In this document: piece by piece, positions 26,342 through 34,777 of the stretch
Numbering within the stretch: position 1 is the first letter of the stretch
Layout of the letters: each line of letters begins with the position of its first letter
Assembly: GCA_016719945.1 (NCBI GenBank)
Contig: JADJYE010000030.1
Location: 496,001-560,000, forward strand
Origin: Polyangiaceae bacterium
GTDB lineage: Bacteria > Myxococcota_A > Polyangia > Polyangiales > Polyangiaceae
DNA: 64,000 nt
Reading direction: 5' to 3'
Translations under genes and position numbers: made by a program
Notes under the pieces: model-generated
Told to the model about the DNA's origin: nothing
Database searches by the model: none
Seen by the model: the letters and a program-made list of their open reading frames with translations, nothing else

Positions 26342-26417
26342 GTCACCGTCGATCGCTGGCGCAATCTGGCCTGAGGGGCGCCCACCGCCGCGGAGGGTGG
26401 GGGGACGATGACGGTCA
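26342..26417. repeat. Copy B of the permease-end direct repeat
   Basis: The plus strand reads VTVDRWRNLA and a stop, then GGGGCGC...GGGGGACGATGACGGTCA. This matches the end and 3' flank of the sugar permease gene at 21614-21690 at about 80%. No other permease sequence precedes it. The divergence between copies implies an old duplication or derivation from a second permease gene rather than a recent event. Confidence 0.75.
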
Positions 26418-26478
26418 GTGCGCCGCTCCCCGTCGCCGCCAAGTTGCGTCCGGCTCGGGGTCGTGGTCTCCGTCGACC

Positions 26479-26853
26479 ATGAAGCTCGAGTCCAAGAACG
26501 TCCTCGGCGGTCCGCTCGCCGACTGCTCGAAGGCGCCCATGACGGGGTTCTTTCGCGACGGCTGCTGCGACACCAGCGATGATGATGTGGGCTCGCATAC
26601 CGTCTGCGCCGTCGTCACGGCGGACTTCCTGCGCTTCTCCAAGAGCCGCGGGAACGACCTATCGACGCCGGCTCCTCAATACGGCTTCCCTGGGCTCAAG
26701 CCAGGAGATCGATGGTGCCTGTGCGCCGCCCGCTGGCAGGAGGCGCTCAAGGCGGGGGCGGCGCCGCTCGTGGTGCTCACAGCGACCCACGCGCGGGCGC
26801 TCGACATCCTCTCGTTGAGCGACCTCAAGCGCCACGCGATCGACATGAACTGA
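26479..26853 (+). CDS. DUF2237 family protein
   Basis: The 124-aa protein carries the whole DUF2237 signature: NVLGGPLADCSKAPMTGFFRDGCCDT, then DVGSHTVCAV, FLRFSKSRGNDLSTP, FPGLKPGDRWCLCAARW and ATHARALDILSLSDLKRHA. The five conserved Cys and the GDRWCLCA block suggest a metal or redox site, but no function is established. It is cytosolic (no signal) and of normal length. The next gene starts 5 bp after its stop. Confidence 0.93.
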   Translation: MKLESKNVLGGPLADCSKAPMTGFFRDGCCDTSDDDVGSHTVCAVVTADFLRFSKSRGNDLSTPAPQYGFPGLKPGDRWCLCAARWQEALKAGAAPLVVLTATHARALDILSLSDLKRHAIDMN

Positions 26854-26858
26854 CCCCC

Positions 26859-27401
26859 ATGAACGCGATTCGCTCGACGGCGGTCTGCCTTGCGCTGGGT
26901 GCGGCGCTGCTGACCCCACGACAAGCGCGCGCCGACGACGAGCCCGCGCCGCTCACGCTGCGCGTCGGCGGCGGGCTGGAGGGGGTCGGGTACGGCTACT
27001 TCATCCCGACCTCGGGCCGTGCTCGGCTCGATCTCGCGATCGACTACGCCGTGAGCCCGGTCGTCGAGCTCAGGCTGCTGCCCTCGCTCAGCTTCGGGCT
27101 GGGGGTGAACTACGACCTGTTCTTCGATCTGTCGGGCGGCGTCGCCGCGGCCCTGCGCCTGCGGCCCACGCCCGTGTACACGATCTGGCTGGGCTACGCG
27201 GCGCGCGTCGGCGTGGCTGCCGAGGTCGAGGACGCGTCCGAGACCGTGGGCGCCCTCGGCGTGCACGGCCCTCAGCTCTCGCTCACCTCCTTCCGCTTCG
27301 GTGAGCAGGGCCGCTTCGAGCTGGACCACTGGGGAGAGCTGCTCTTGCCGCCGTTCGCGGGCTACGGCTTCGCCCTCGCGTTCCGCGCTCGGGTGGAGTG
27401 A
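26859..27401 (+). CDS. Predicted outer-membrane beta-barrel protein
   Basis: The 180-aa product has a signal peptide (MNAIRSTAVCLALGAALLTPRQARA, cleavage after ARA). Alternating strands with Gly and aromatic residues follow (LRVGGGLEGVGYGYF, SVVELRLLPSLSFGLGVNYDL, TIWLGYAARVGV), ending FALAFRARVE. This fits a small barrel of eight or so strands. There is no further family evidence. It starts 5 bp after the DUF2237 gene and may share its transcript. Confidence 0.65.
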   Translation: MNAIRSTAVCLALGAALLTPRQARADDEPAPLTLRVGGGLEGVGYGYFIPTSGRARLDLAIDYAVSPVVELRLLPSLSFGLGVNYDLFFDLSGGVAAALRLRPTPVYTIWLGYAARVGVAAEVEDASETVGALGVHGPQLSLTSFRFGEQGRFELDHWGELLLPPFAGYGFALAFRARVE

Positions 27402-27426
27402 CCGTAGTCGGTTAAGCTTCGCGCCG

Positions 27427-27968
27427 ATGCACAAGGTCAAGGCCTCCGACCTCGTGAGCTTACGCAAGGCGCTGGCCGACTCGGAGCCCCACGTCCTCGA
27501 GCAGGTGCGCGCCCGGATGCCCAAGGAGCTGTGCGCGGTGCTCGACGAGACGGTGGCGTCAGGCTGGCTGACCGACCCGCAGATCTGCGAGATCTACGAG
27601 CACTTCTGCAAGGTGCTGTTCCCGGGGGCGCTCTCGCCGTTCATCCACCTGGGCCGGCGGATGGCGCTCACCAGCTACCGGGGCGTGTATCGGGTCTTCT
27701 TGGCGATCCCGTCGACGTCCTTCGTCATCGGCAAGGCGGCGAGCGTGTGGCCTCTTATCACTCGACGGGGAAGGCCTCGATGGAGGAGGTCACCCCGCAC
27801 AGCGGCGTCCTCGTCGTGCGCGGCGCCGACCCGATCTGCAAGGAGATGATCGACATCATCAGCGGTCACATCCTGGCCTTGGCTGAGCTCACGGGGGCCA
27901 AGGAGCCGCGCGTCGCGCCCAACACCGACGACCCGTCCGCGCTGCGCTGGACCATCCGCTGGCGGTGA
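27427..27968 (+). CDS. DUF2378/TIGR02265-like Myxococcota protein, one frameshift
   Basis: The reading from ATG 27427 (MHKVKASDLVSLRKAL) runs through FCKVLFPGALSPFIHLGRRMAL to about 27755, then continues in another frame: SYHSTGKASMEEVTPHSGVLVVRG to a stop at 27968. Joined, it is about 180 aa, with an N-terminal helical half and a C-terminal alpha-beta half. The layout (SYH.TG.A..E......V.VRG followed by a long helix and W-rich end) resembles a paralogous family common in Myxococcus relatives, whose function is unknown. The span is 3n+2 nt, so one base seems missing near 27750-27765. Confidence 0.6.
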
Positions 27969-28043
27969 GCGCAGGGGCCGCGCCGGCCCTCACCTCGAGC
28001 GAGCCTCGACCGCTTCGCCCTCGAGACGGAGCGCCGCCGCGCC

Positions 28044-29489
28044 TCACTTCTTCGCGCCGAGGCTGATCTCCCGCGTGGAGGCCGGCTGATAGCAGAGGAG
28101 CTTGGGGTCCTCGTCCTTCATGTTGGCCTTCACGTGCGCGATGACGGCCTCGCCCACCTCCTTGCTGGGCACGACGAGGCCGAGGCGGCGGGCGCCCTCG
28201 TTGAACTCCACCAGCTTGAGCTTCCCTACGTCGGGGAAGGTCGAGAGGGCCTTGCGCGTGGTGGGAAACGTGTAGGTCGGCTCGGACTTCCAGCTGACGT
28301 CGTACAGCAGCACGAAGGGGGTCGAGCAGCCCTCGCGGAAGGCGACGGCCTCGCCAGGGACGAGCTTCTTGAGCCTGCCTCCCAGGGTCACCCAGAAGGC
28401 GCCCTCGTGGGAGGCGATCGAGCCGAACGTCGTCGGCCACGCGAGGTGAGCGACCGGCAGCCAAGCGTCGCGCTCGAGGCGATGGATCGTCGCGCCGTCG
28501 CTCGCAAACAGCTCGCCCTCGCTGGAGACGAAGGCGTTCTTGGGGGGCTTGGCCAGACCCGGGAGGCGCTTGAAAGAGCCGGCGTCGAAGGCGACGAGGC
28601 TCTTGCCAGGGGTGAAGAGCCACGCGCTGTCGCCCTTGCCCGGGAGGAGCTCGATGCCGAAGTCGATGTCGGGGCCGACCTCCTTGAGCGAGACGATCTT
28701 TTGCTCGCCCTTGGCGTCCCAGATCTCTGCGGCCGGCCCGCGCTTGTCGCAATGGGAGCCGATCGACAGCAAGGTGCCCGCGGAGGTGCTGCCGAAGACG
28801 TAGGGGTTGACGGCCGGGGGTGGGGGGCCGAAATCGGGGATGGTGACCTCACCGGGCTTGCAGCCTGTGGCGGCGAGCGTGCGCAGCCGACGGACGACGG
28901 GGCCGCGGGCGGTCATGATGCGGTAGCCGTCCATGAAGTCCCAGCCGGAGACCAGGGTGGTCTCGCCCACACGCGCGACGCCGGAGATGAAGCCCCCGCC
29001 GCCCCCCGGGGCGAACGAGAGGCTCCCCCCCTTGCCGGTGAGGGGCCAATACGTGGGCACCGGGGCGCGCGGGTTGGCGTAGCGGAAGAGGACGTCGAGG
29101 CTGTCGGGCCACTCGCCGCCGACCCAATACAGCTGCGTCGGACCGAACGCCGGCGAGTCGCCCGGGAACACGCCGGCGGACCACTCGACCCCGCCATTGG
29201 CGAGCCGGCCGACCTTCTTCTCCGTCATGACCAGCAGCTGGGCGCCCGCGCGATGCAGCGTGACCTCGGTCTGGTCGGAGAGCGCCGCGACCTGCTCGGG
29301 CACCAGCGTCGCAATGGGCGGCGGAACGTTGGCGACCGCCGCAGAGGCGGAGGTCTGTGCGGTGGGCGAGGAGGGCGCGCTGGCGACCTCGACGGCCGAG
29401 CCGGAGGGGGCTGCCTCTCGACCCGCGGGATCGGCGGGCTCGGAGCAGGCGAGGGCGAACCAAGAGGCCAGGACCCAACAGCGCTTCAT
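28044..29489 (-). CDS. Large beta-rich lipoprotein of unknown function
   Basis: The protein is 481 aa from ATG 29489, which overlaps the stop of the pentahaem gene (ATGA). The leader MKRCWVLASWFALAC is a lipoprotein signal. A Ser/Ala/Pro-rich linker reaches about residue 55. The rest is strand-rich with repeated short blocks (GRLANGGVEW, LYWVGGEWPDSLDVLFRY, TTLVSGWDFMDGYRIM, GELFASDGATIHRLE) suggestive of a beta-propeller. No known domain name can be assigned. Coupling to a cytochrome suggests a role in a periplasmic or surface redox process. Confidence 0.75.
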   Translation of the reverse strand: MKRCWVLASWFALACSEPADPAGREAAPSGSAVEVASAPSSPTAQTSASAAVANVPPPIATLVPEQVAALSDQTEVTLHRAGAQLLVMTEKKVGRLANGGVEWSAGVFPGDSPAFGPTQLYWVGGEWPDSLDVLFRYANPRAPVPTYWPLTGKGGSLSFAPGGGGGFISGVARVGETTLVSGWDFMDGYRIMTARGPVVRRLRTLAATGCKPGEVTIPDFGPPPPAVNPYVFGSTSAGTLLSIGSHCDKRGPAAEIWDAKGEQKIVSLKEVGPDIDFGIELLPGKGDSAWLFTPGKSLVAFDAGSFKRLPGLAKPPKNAFVSSEGELFASDGATIHRLERDAWLPVAHLAWPTTFGSIASHEGAFWVTLGGRLKKLVPGEAVAFREGCSTPFVLLYDVSWKSEPTYTFPTTRKALSTFPDVGKLKLVEFNEGARRLGLVVPSKEVGEAVIAHVKANMKDEDPKLLCYQPASTREISLGAKK

Positions 29490-30556
29490 TTCGTTCCTCG
29501 TGATGGGGCAATGGGCAACGTCCCCTCGTGCAGGGGCAGCTCGGACTCGAGGACCGCGGCCTCGGGCTCGCGCCCGTCGCCGGTGTGGGCGACGCGCTGG
29601 TAGCTGACCCACCAGCGCACGGACGTCGCCCCCCGCGTTGGCTGCAGGTCGAGCAGCACCTCGGACTTGCCGCGCACGCGGTCGTCGGCGACGAGCCGCC
29701 GGCCCGGTTGGCCCGGCGCCAGCTCGAAATGGCGCGCGAGGTAGCGCACGTCGCGGTCGAGGACGCGGCCGCGCGCGTCGAGCAGCTCGGCGCCTACCGC
29801 GCACCTGCGGAACAGGTCGCCGGTGGGGAAGGCGTGCCCCGCGCGCGACTCGAGCGTCACCAGCACGCCGAACGCGTCGAGCGCGGCGGAGGCGGCGAGC
29901 TTGCGCCGAAGCCACGCCGGATCGCGCACGTTGGACAGATCGTGAGCGCCCGTGGGCATGTGGCAGCTCGCGCAGGAGCGATCGGCCGCGTCCGACGCGG
30001 CGTGCTCTCGCAGCGTCGTCTGCATGAAGCGGTCGTCGCCGTCGCCCGACGCGTGCGGAAAGCGGAACTCGTGGCAGCTGGCGCACGCGCCGGTGTGTCC
30101 GAACTCCCGGGACCTGCGGATGGGGTGGTGAGCGCTCGGCTCGAGCGCGTCGATCGGACCGGCCGCGAGCACCTCGTCGTCGCGGGTGACGTGACAGGTG
30201 ACGCACGCCACGCCGAGCTCGTCTGCCTCCATCACGCGCGGGTCCTCGGCCTCGGGGGCGTGGCAGCCCTGGCAGAACGGCGAGGGCTCGATGGCGAGCG
30301 CGGCTCGATAGGCGTCGTTCGAGCTCGACGCCCGATGGCGCGAGCGCGCCCACTCCTCGGCCGCCTCGTGGTGGCAGCCGACGCACTCGGCGTTCGCGCG
30401 CAATGCTTGCTCGCCGCGCCCGCGCGAAGGCCGCGGCATCACCGGAGCGGCCGTGGCGGCTACGACCGGCTCGAGCTCACCGCCAACGTCCACCGTCTCG
30501 GGCGGAGCTTCGCCGCAGCCGACGCACAGCAGGACGCAACAGAGCAGCGGTCGCAT
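29486..30556 (-). CDS. Pentahaem c-type cytochrome lipoprotein (cytochrome c554-like)
   Basis: The 356-aa protein has a lipoprotein signal ending LCVGC (MRPLLCCVLLCVGC) and five CxxCH motifs (CVGCH, CQGCH, CVTCH, CASCH, CASCH) in the first 200 residues. Around the first haem is CVGCHHEAAEEWARSRH; this C..CH....W..S.H arrangement is typical of cytochrome c554-related proteins, where the later His is an axial ligand. The C-terminal part is beta-rich with AGHAFPTGD, frequently seen in such multihaem proteins. It may oxidise or reduce a small nitrogen or sulfur compound or relay electrons. It is first in a two-gene operon with the lipoprotein that follows. Confidence 0.88.
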   Translation of the reverse strand: MRPLLCCVLLCVGCGEAPPETVDVGGELEPVVAATAAPVMPRPSRGRGEQALRANAECVGCHHEAAEEWARSRHRASSSNDAYRAALAIEPSPFCQGCHAPEAEDPRVMEADELGVACVTCHVTRDDEVLAAGPIDALEPSAHHPIRRSREFGHTGACASCHEFRFPHASGDGDDRFMQTTLREHAASDAADRSCASCHMPTGAHDLSNVRDPAWLRRKLAASAALDAFGVLVTLESRAGHAFPTGDLFRRCAVGAELLDARGRVLDRDVRYLARHFELAPGQPGRRLVADDRVRGKSEVLLDLQPTRGATSVRWWVSYQRVAHTGDGREPEAAVLESELPLHEGTLPIAPSRGTK

Positions 30557-30750
30557 CGCGGGCAACGGTACACTACCGACCCTCGATGGCCACGCCTGCC
30601 GCCACGCCGCTCGATTCTCGCGTCCGCGGCCTCCCCGGTCCCGCCGTCGCGCACCGCGCGCCTGCGCTGGCGGCACCGTGACGCTGCCCGCGGCCCTCGC
30701 GCTGCCGAGGGCCGCGCGGGCCTCATCGCGTCACATCGGCGCGACGACCG

Positions 30751-31614
30751 TTAGGGCGCGCAGAAGGGCAGCGTCATCGTGGAGCTGGGCCAGGCCCCGA
30801 TCTGCACCTCGACCGTCCCGTCGATCGGCGTGTAGGCGGTGAAGGTGAGGGTCGTGGGCGGCGCGACGCCGTCCTCGTCGACGGTCATCGAGCCCAAGGA
30901 GGGGCAGGCGTCGCCCAGCACCCAGGTCACCGCGTCGAGCTCGAGCGAGCCGCTCAGCGCGCCGCTGTCGATCGTTCCGCTGCCGCTCAGGGAGGCGCTG
31001 TCTACGTTCACCTCGATGCTGAGGTCGCTGAGCACGAGGTGGCTCGCGCCGCTCGCGGTCGTGAAGGTGAGGTCGGCGTCGGTGGGTCGTGAGTCGTCGG
31101 TCACCGTCATGGCGACCTCCCCGTCGACGGCCGTGTCCCCCAGGGTGAGCGAGCTGAAGGCGAGGGTGAAGGTGGTCGGCGTGAATCCGACGGCGAGGGT
31201 GAGGGCGCCGTCGACAGGCAGGCCGCTGGCCTCGAGGGTGCAGTCGGTCATCGTCACCGTGACCGACAGGCCGCTCCAGGCGAACGCGACGCACGTGCCG
31301 TCGGTCACGATCGAGTTGCCGGCGACGGCTTCTTCAACGAGCTCGCGGATGCGGGTGTCGCCCGCGCCTTGTCCCTCTGCGTCGACCTGGTCCTGACCGG
31401 CCACCAGCGGTGCGCCCAGATCGCGCAAGGCCGTGAGGCCCTGGGTCGCCGCGTCGGTCAGGGGCTCGGTCGACGCGGGGACCTCCGGCGCCCCGCCCGT
31501 CCCGAGCCCGCCTTCCCCCGAGCCTCCGGCGCCGCCACCTCCGGACCCGCCGCCGCGGTTCTTGCAGCCAGCCGCCAGCATCACCACGAGCAGCGCGAGA
31601 CCGAGACGATTCAT
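30751..31614 (-). CDS. Unrecognised lipoprotein with Gly-rich linker
   Basis: From ATG 31614 the protein is 287 aa: signal MNRLGLALLVVMLAAGC (lipobox LAAGC), then a long Gly/Ser linker. The remainder is almost entirely strand-forming, with Thr/Ser/Asp/Val-rich stretches (LSVTVTMTDCTLEASGLPVDGALTLAVGF) and few charged surfaces. An upstream ATG would add an unlikely leader. There is no enzyme motif. It is probably an outer-membrane-anchored protein. The gap 30557-30750 before its stop holds no convincing gene. Confidence 0.7.
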   Translation of the reverse strand: MNRLGLALLVVMLAAGCKNRGGGSGGGGAGGSGEGGLGTGGAPEVPASTEPLTDAATQGLTALRDLGAPLVAGQDQVDAEGQGAGDTRIRELVEEAVAGNSIVTDGTCVAFAWSGLSVTVTMTDCTLEASGLPVDGALTLAVGFTPTTFTLAFSSLTLGDTAVDGEVAMTVTDDSRPTDADLTFTTASGASHLVLSDLSIEVNVDSASLSGSGTIDSGALSGSLELDAVTWVLGDACPSLGSMTVDEDGVAPPTTLTFTAYTPIDGTVEVQIGAWPSSTMTLPFCAP

Positions 31615-31776
31615 GAGCCCTCCCACACGTCTGCCCATGGGACCCGCGGCAGGAGGCGATTGTCAAAGGTGAGCGGCGCGTCCGGGCGCATTCAGGGCCT
31701 GCGCCGCGAGCGGGCGTTCGTCGATCTCGGCCGCGTGTTTGACAGACCGGACGGAGGCTGCTGTGGTACCCGAGAC

Positions 31777-32121
31777 ATGGCAGGACCCGTCGAGACCTCG
31801 GGATCGATCGAGACCTTCGCGCAGCGCGCAGACGGCTACGTGGCGCGCGGCAGCGCCTACTCGTTCGACGAGATCTCGGTCGGTGACCGCGTGGCGCTGT
31901 GCTTCGCGGCGGGGGACGACGCGGAGGCGCCGTTCTCGCTGCGCATCCGCGGCCCCAACGGCGCGCTGATCCTCGACCGCATCCTGCGTGAGCTGCCCAC
32001 GGGCCTGCCCCAGAGCGAGCCGCCGGTCACCTTCGTGGTGTCGAGCGCGGGCGCGTACCAGGTCGAGATCCACGCGAAGGGTCAGCGCACCTGGGGCAAA
32101 GCGACGATGCGCGTGCGTTGA
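31777..32121 (+). CDS. Hypothetical 114-aa protein
   Basis: The product starts MAGPVETSGSIETFAQRADGYVARG and is predicted to form one small beta-sandwich (DRVALCFAAGD, FSLRIRGPNGALIL, PPVTFVVSSAGAYQVEIHAKG). The last strands resemble the ends of carbohydrate-binding or pre-peptidase domains. It has no signal peptide or known motif. It stands alone, 160 bp from the minus-strand lipoprotein gene and 88 bp from the next gene. Confidence 0.55.
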   Translation: MAGPVETSGSIETFAQRADGYVARGSAYSFDEISVGDRVALCFAAGDDAEAPFSLRIRGPNGALILDRILRELPTGLPQSEPPVTFVVSSAGAYQVEIHAKGQRTWGKATMRVR

Positions 32122-32209
32122 GCGGCGTATGGGGTGCGGGCGCTCGGCGCGCGTGCGATGCTTCGCCGCCCACGATGCAGCTCTTCGTTGATGTGAGCCC
32201 GAGGTCCCG

Positions 32210-33238
32210 TTGAAGCGTGCGCTCGCCGTGGTCGCGCTCGGCGCCGCGGCCTCGTGCGCGAAAGGGGGGCCAGCTGGGCCCAGCGACCCGCTCGCGCTCT
32301 GCCTCGAGCGCACCGCGCTCGGCGACGCGTCGGGAGCGCGAGAGGTGGTGGAGGGGACCGGTGAGGTGAGGATCGCCGCAGGTCCGCTCGGAGAGGAAGG
32401 GGCGACCGCGGTCTTCGGCGTGAGCACGCCGGCTGCCGCCTCGCTCTGGCGCGTGACGATCGAGGTGAAATCGCTCCCTGCAGGCGCCCACCTCTTGGTC
32501 GAGCCGCCTCGCTTCGTCCGCCAGTGTCAGGAGACGAACGCCCGTTGGGAGCCGATGTGGCCCTCGACACGGGAGGCGATCTTCCCGCCGATCCCGCCGC
32601 TTCCGCGCTCGGGGCCCCACCTGCTCCCCGTGCCGCCCCTGTATGACGTCGTCGAGCCGCCGAGCGTGATCAAGCCAGGCGAGGCCGCGCAGTGGGACAG
32701 GCTCGAGCAGGCGACCGGCAAGGCGCGCTCGCGCAAGCACAGCTACAAGCTCACGAGCGCGGACGTGACCGCGTGGAGCGAGGCGGAGGAGGCGAGGCGA
32801 GCGGCGGCGCAGACGGCGCACGACGCGGCGGTCCGCGACAACCGGCAGCAGGCGAGCACCTTCGAGCAGGAGCGCGCCCGGCACGACGCCGCGGTCGAGG
32901 CGGCCGCGCTGGCGCGTGAGGGGCTCGGCAAGCTCTCCTCGGTCACCTGCGATCCTCCGCAGTCGATCGGGTCGGGGCACATCGTCTTCGCGACGCCGGC
33001 CCGCTGTGAGTACCTCTCGCTGCCCATCGTGTCCGCTCCGCCGGCCGGGGTCGCCTGCGACGCGCCGGTCGCCTTCGTCGCCGACGCGACGTGGGTGCTG
33101 CACGCTCCGGGGCGCTCCTCGTGCACCGTCGATGCCTCGGCGACGTTCGCGATGCCGGAGGACGCGACGGCCGCCGATCTCACGGCGCTCTTCGCCGACG
33201 GGCCGCTGCCGCTGGCAAAGCTACGCGGCCCGCGCTGA
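32210..33238 (+). CDS. Unrecognised lipoprotein with central coiled-coil region
   Basis: The start is a TTG at 32210, which gives a good lipoprotein signal (KRALAVVALGAAASC). The 342-aa protein has a beta-rich N-terminal part and a Pro-rich stretch near residues 120-150 (PPIPPLPRSGPHLLPVPPLYDV). A charged Ala/Glu/Arg-rich helix with heptad character follows at about 185-240 (AWSEAEEARRAAAQTAHDA), then a C-terminal beta domain with three Cys. No family is recognised. It converges on the small Gly-rich lipoprotein gene just downstream. Confidence 0.65.
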   Translation: MKRALAVVALGAAASCAKGGPAGPSDPLALCLERTALGDASGAREVVEGTGEVRIAAGPLGEEGATAVFGVSTPAAASLWRVTIEVKSLPAGAHLLVEPPRFVRQCQETNARWEPMWPSTREAIFPPIPPLPRSGPHLLPVPPLYDVVEPPSVIKPGEAAQWDRLEQATGKARSRKHSYKLTSADVTAWSEAEEARRAAAQTAHDAAVRDNRQQASTFEQERARHDAAVEAAALAREGLGKLSSVTCDPPQSIGSGHIVFATPARCEYLSLPIVSAPPAGVACDAPVAFVADATWVLHAPGRSSCTVDASATFAMPEDATAADLTALFADGPLPLAKLRGPR

Positions 33239-33239
33239 C

Positions 33240-33464
33240 TCAGCCGCCGCCCGCGCCGCCCGCGCCGCCCGCGGGGGCCTCGCCGCCGCTGCCGCCTGCG
33301 CCGCCCGCGGGGGCTTCGCCGCCGCCGCCGCCCGCGTCGCTCCCACCCCCGCCGCTGCCGCCCCCACCGGCCCCGGCCTCGGCGGGTTGGTCGGTGAACT
33401 CGTCGATGCCGAGCACCTGCACGCAGGCAGCGGACAACAGGGCGAAGGCGAGGAGCGCGCGCAT
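33240..33464 (-). CDS. Short Gly/Ala-rich lipoprotein
   Basis: Seventy-four residues start MRALLAFALLSAAC, a lipoprotein signal with lipobox SAAC. About 18 ordinary residues follow (VQVLGIDEFTDQPAEAG), then a Gly/Ala/Ser tail with repeated EAPAGGAGG. Beginnings of this shape often belong to longer lipoproteins in this group, so it may be a truncated gene. The Gly-rich tail is low complexity and could be prone to sequence error. Confidence 0.5.
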   Translation of the reverse strand: MRALLAFALLSAACVQVLGIDEFTDQPAEAGAGGGGSGGGGSDAGGGGGEAPAGGAGGSGGEAPAGGAGGAGGG

Positions 33465-33478
33465 GGGCGGCGCGAACC

Positions 33479-34735
33479 CTACAGCCGCTTCGGTTTGCCG
33501 AACAGGTACCCCTGAAGCAGGTTGCAGCCGAGCTGCATCAACGTGTCGCGCTCGGCCTCGGTCTCGACGCCCTCGCCCACGACCAGCGTGCCGATGTCGC
33601 GGCTCACGTCGGCCACGGACTTGACGAGCTTGCGCTTCACGGGGTCCTTGTCGATGTCGCGCACGAGCGCCATGTCGAGCTTCACGATCTCGGGGAGCAA
33701 GTGCGCGAAGCTCGTGAGCCCCGCGTAGCCCGCGCCCAGATCGTCGAGCGCCATCCGAAAGCCCATGCCGCGCAGCTCGGTCATCTTGGCCTTGGCCTCG
33801 CCGATGTCGTGCAGCGCGGCGCGCTCGGTGATCTCGAGGACGACGGCGGGCGCGACCTCGGCCAGCGCCTGCTCGCGCGAGGTGAGCATCTCGTCGAGCA
33901 GATCGTCGGCGTGCAGGTTCACGAACACGTAGTGGCTGCCCGCGGTCGCGGCGGCGAACAAGCCGACCTTCTCGCGCACGGTGCGCCCCAGCGCGACGAG
34001 GCCGTGCAGCGACTCGGCCATGTCGAGCAGGTCCCCGGCGCCGCGCATGGTCGGCTCCTCGCTGCGGACCAGCGCCTCGTAGGCGTAGAGCTTTCCGCTC
34101 GGCAGCACGATGGGCTGGTAGGCCATCCACAGCGTCGAGAGCGCGTTGTCCCAGCGGGACTTGTCGAGGTGCGCCTGGGTGTCTTGGGTCGGATCGTCGA
34201 GGATGGCCTCGAGCGCGCGAGACCGCGCGCGGGCCGCGGCGCACGCGCGCACGGCCTTGTCGACGGCGTCGACCAGGCGGCCGGCCGGCAACGGCTTGAG
34301 GAGGTACTGGAACGCGCCGTGCTCGACCGCGGCGGCGGCGCTCTCGACGTCGGGCGCGCCGGTCATGAGCAACACGGGGATGTCTCGGTCGTGCTCGTGC
34401 GCGTAGCGGAGCAGATCGATGCCCCCGAGCCCGCCCACGTGGACGTCGCTGACGACCGCGTCGAACTTCATCGTGGCCAGGTATTGGCTGCCGACGACGC
34501 CATCGGGCGTGAGCTTCACGGAGAAGCCGGCCGCCTCGAGCTGCCTCGCCGCCGGGGACCCGGCCTCCGGCTCGACCACCAGGATCGTGCCGCGCGAGGA
34601 GGGGCTCAAGATCTCGCGCGCCGCGCGCGCCGCGAGCTCGTCGTCGACGAGCGTGACGCCCGCGAGCGTGTTCGCGGAGCTCGGGATCTCGTCGGGGGAG
34701 GTCACGGCTCGATCTTCGCCGGGCTGTAGGGTCAT
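33479..34735 (-). CDS. Response regulator with EAL domain (c-di-GMP phosphodiesterase)
   Basis: The protein is 418 aa. A receiver domain spans about residues 50-165, with phospho-acceptor D97 in VVSDVHVGG, Thr in LLMTGAPD and Lys in LLKPLP. A helical linker leads to an EAL domain from about 205 that keeps the catalytic set: YEALVR (E220), VNLH, EITERAAL, ALDDLGAGYAGL, VKLDMALV, VVGEGVETEAERD and LQGYLFGKP. With the metal- and substrate-binding residues intact it should cleave c-di-GMP to pGpG under control of a partner kinase. The sensor kinase is not adjacent. Confidence 0.93.
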   Translation of the reverse strand: MTLQPGEDRAVTSPDEIPSSANTLAGVTLVDDELAARAAREILSPSSRGTILVVEPEAGSPAARQLEAAGFSVKLTPDGVVGSQYLATMKFDAVVSDVHVGGLGGIDLLRYAHEHDRDIPVLLMTGAPDVESAAAAVEHGAFQYLLKPLPAGRLVDAVDKAVRACAAARARSRALEAILDDPTQDTQAHLDKSRWDNALSTLWMAYQPIVLPSGKLYAYEALVRSEEPTMRGAGDLLDMAESLHGLVALGRTVREKVGLFAAATAGSHYVFVNLHADDLLDEMLTSREQALAEVAPAVVLEITERAALHDIGEAKAKMTELRGMGFRMALDDLGAGYAGLTSFAHLLPEIVKLDMALVRDIDKDPVKRKLVKSVADVSRDIGTLVVGEGVETEAERDTLMQLGCNLLQGYLFGKPKRL

Positions 34736-34777
34736 CGCAACCCATTGCGCCCTCGAGCAGCTCGCGGCCGCCCCTGG

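Noticed and set aside
30557..30750. Small plus-strand frames between the pentahaem and next lipoprotein gene
   Set aside because: Short Arg/Ala/Pro-rich frames with no signal, motif or ribosome site; I see nothing in this gap.
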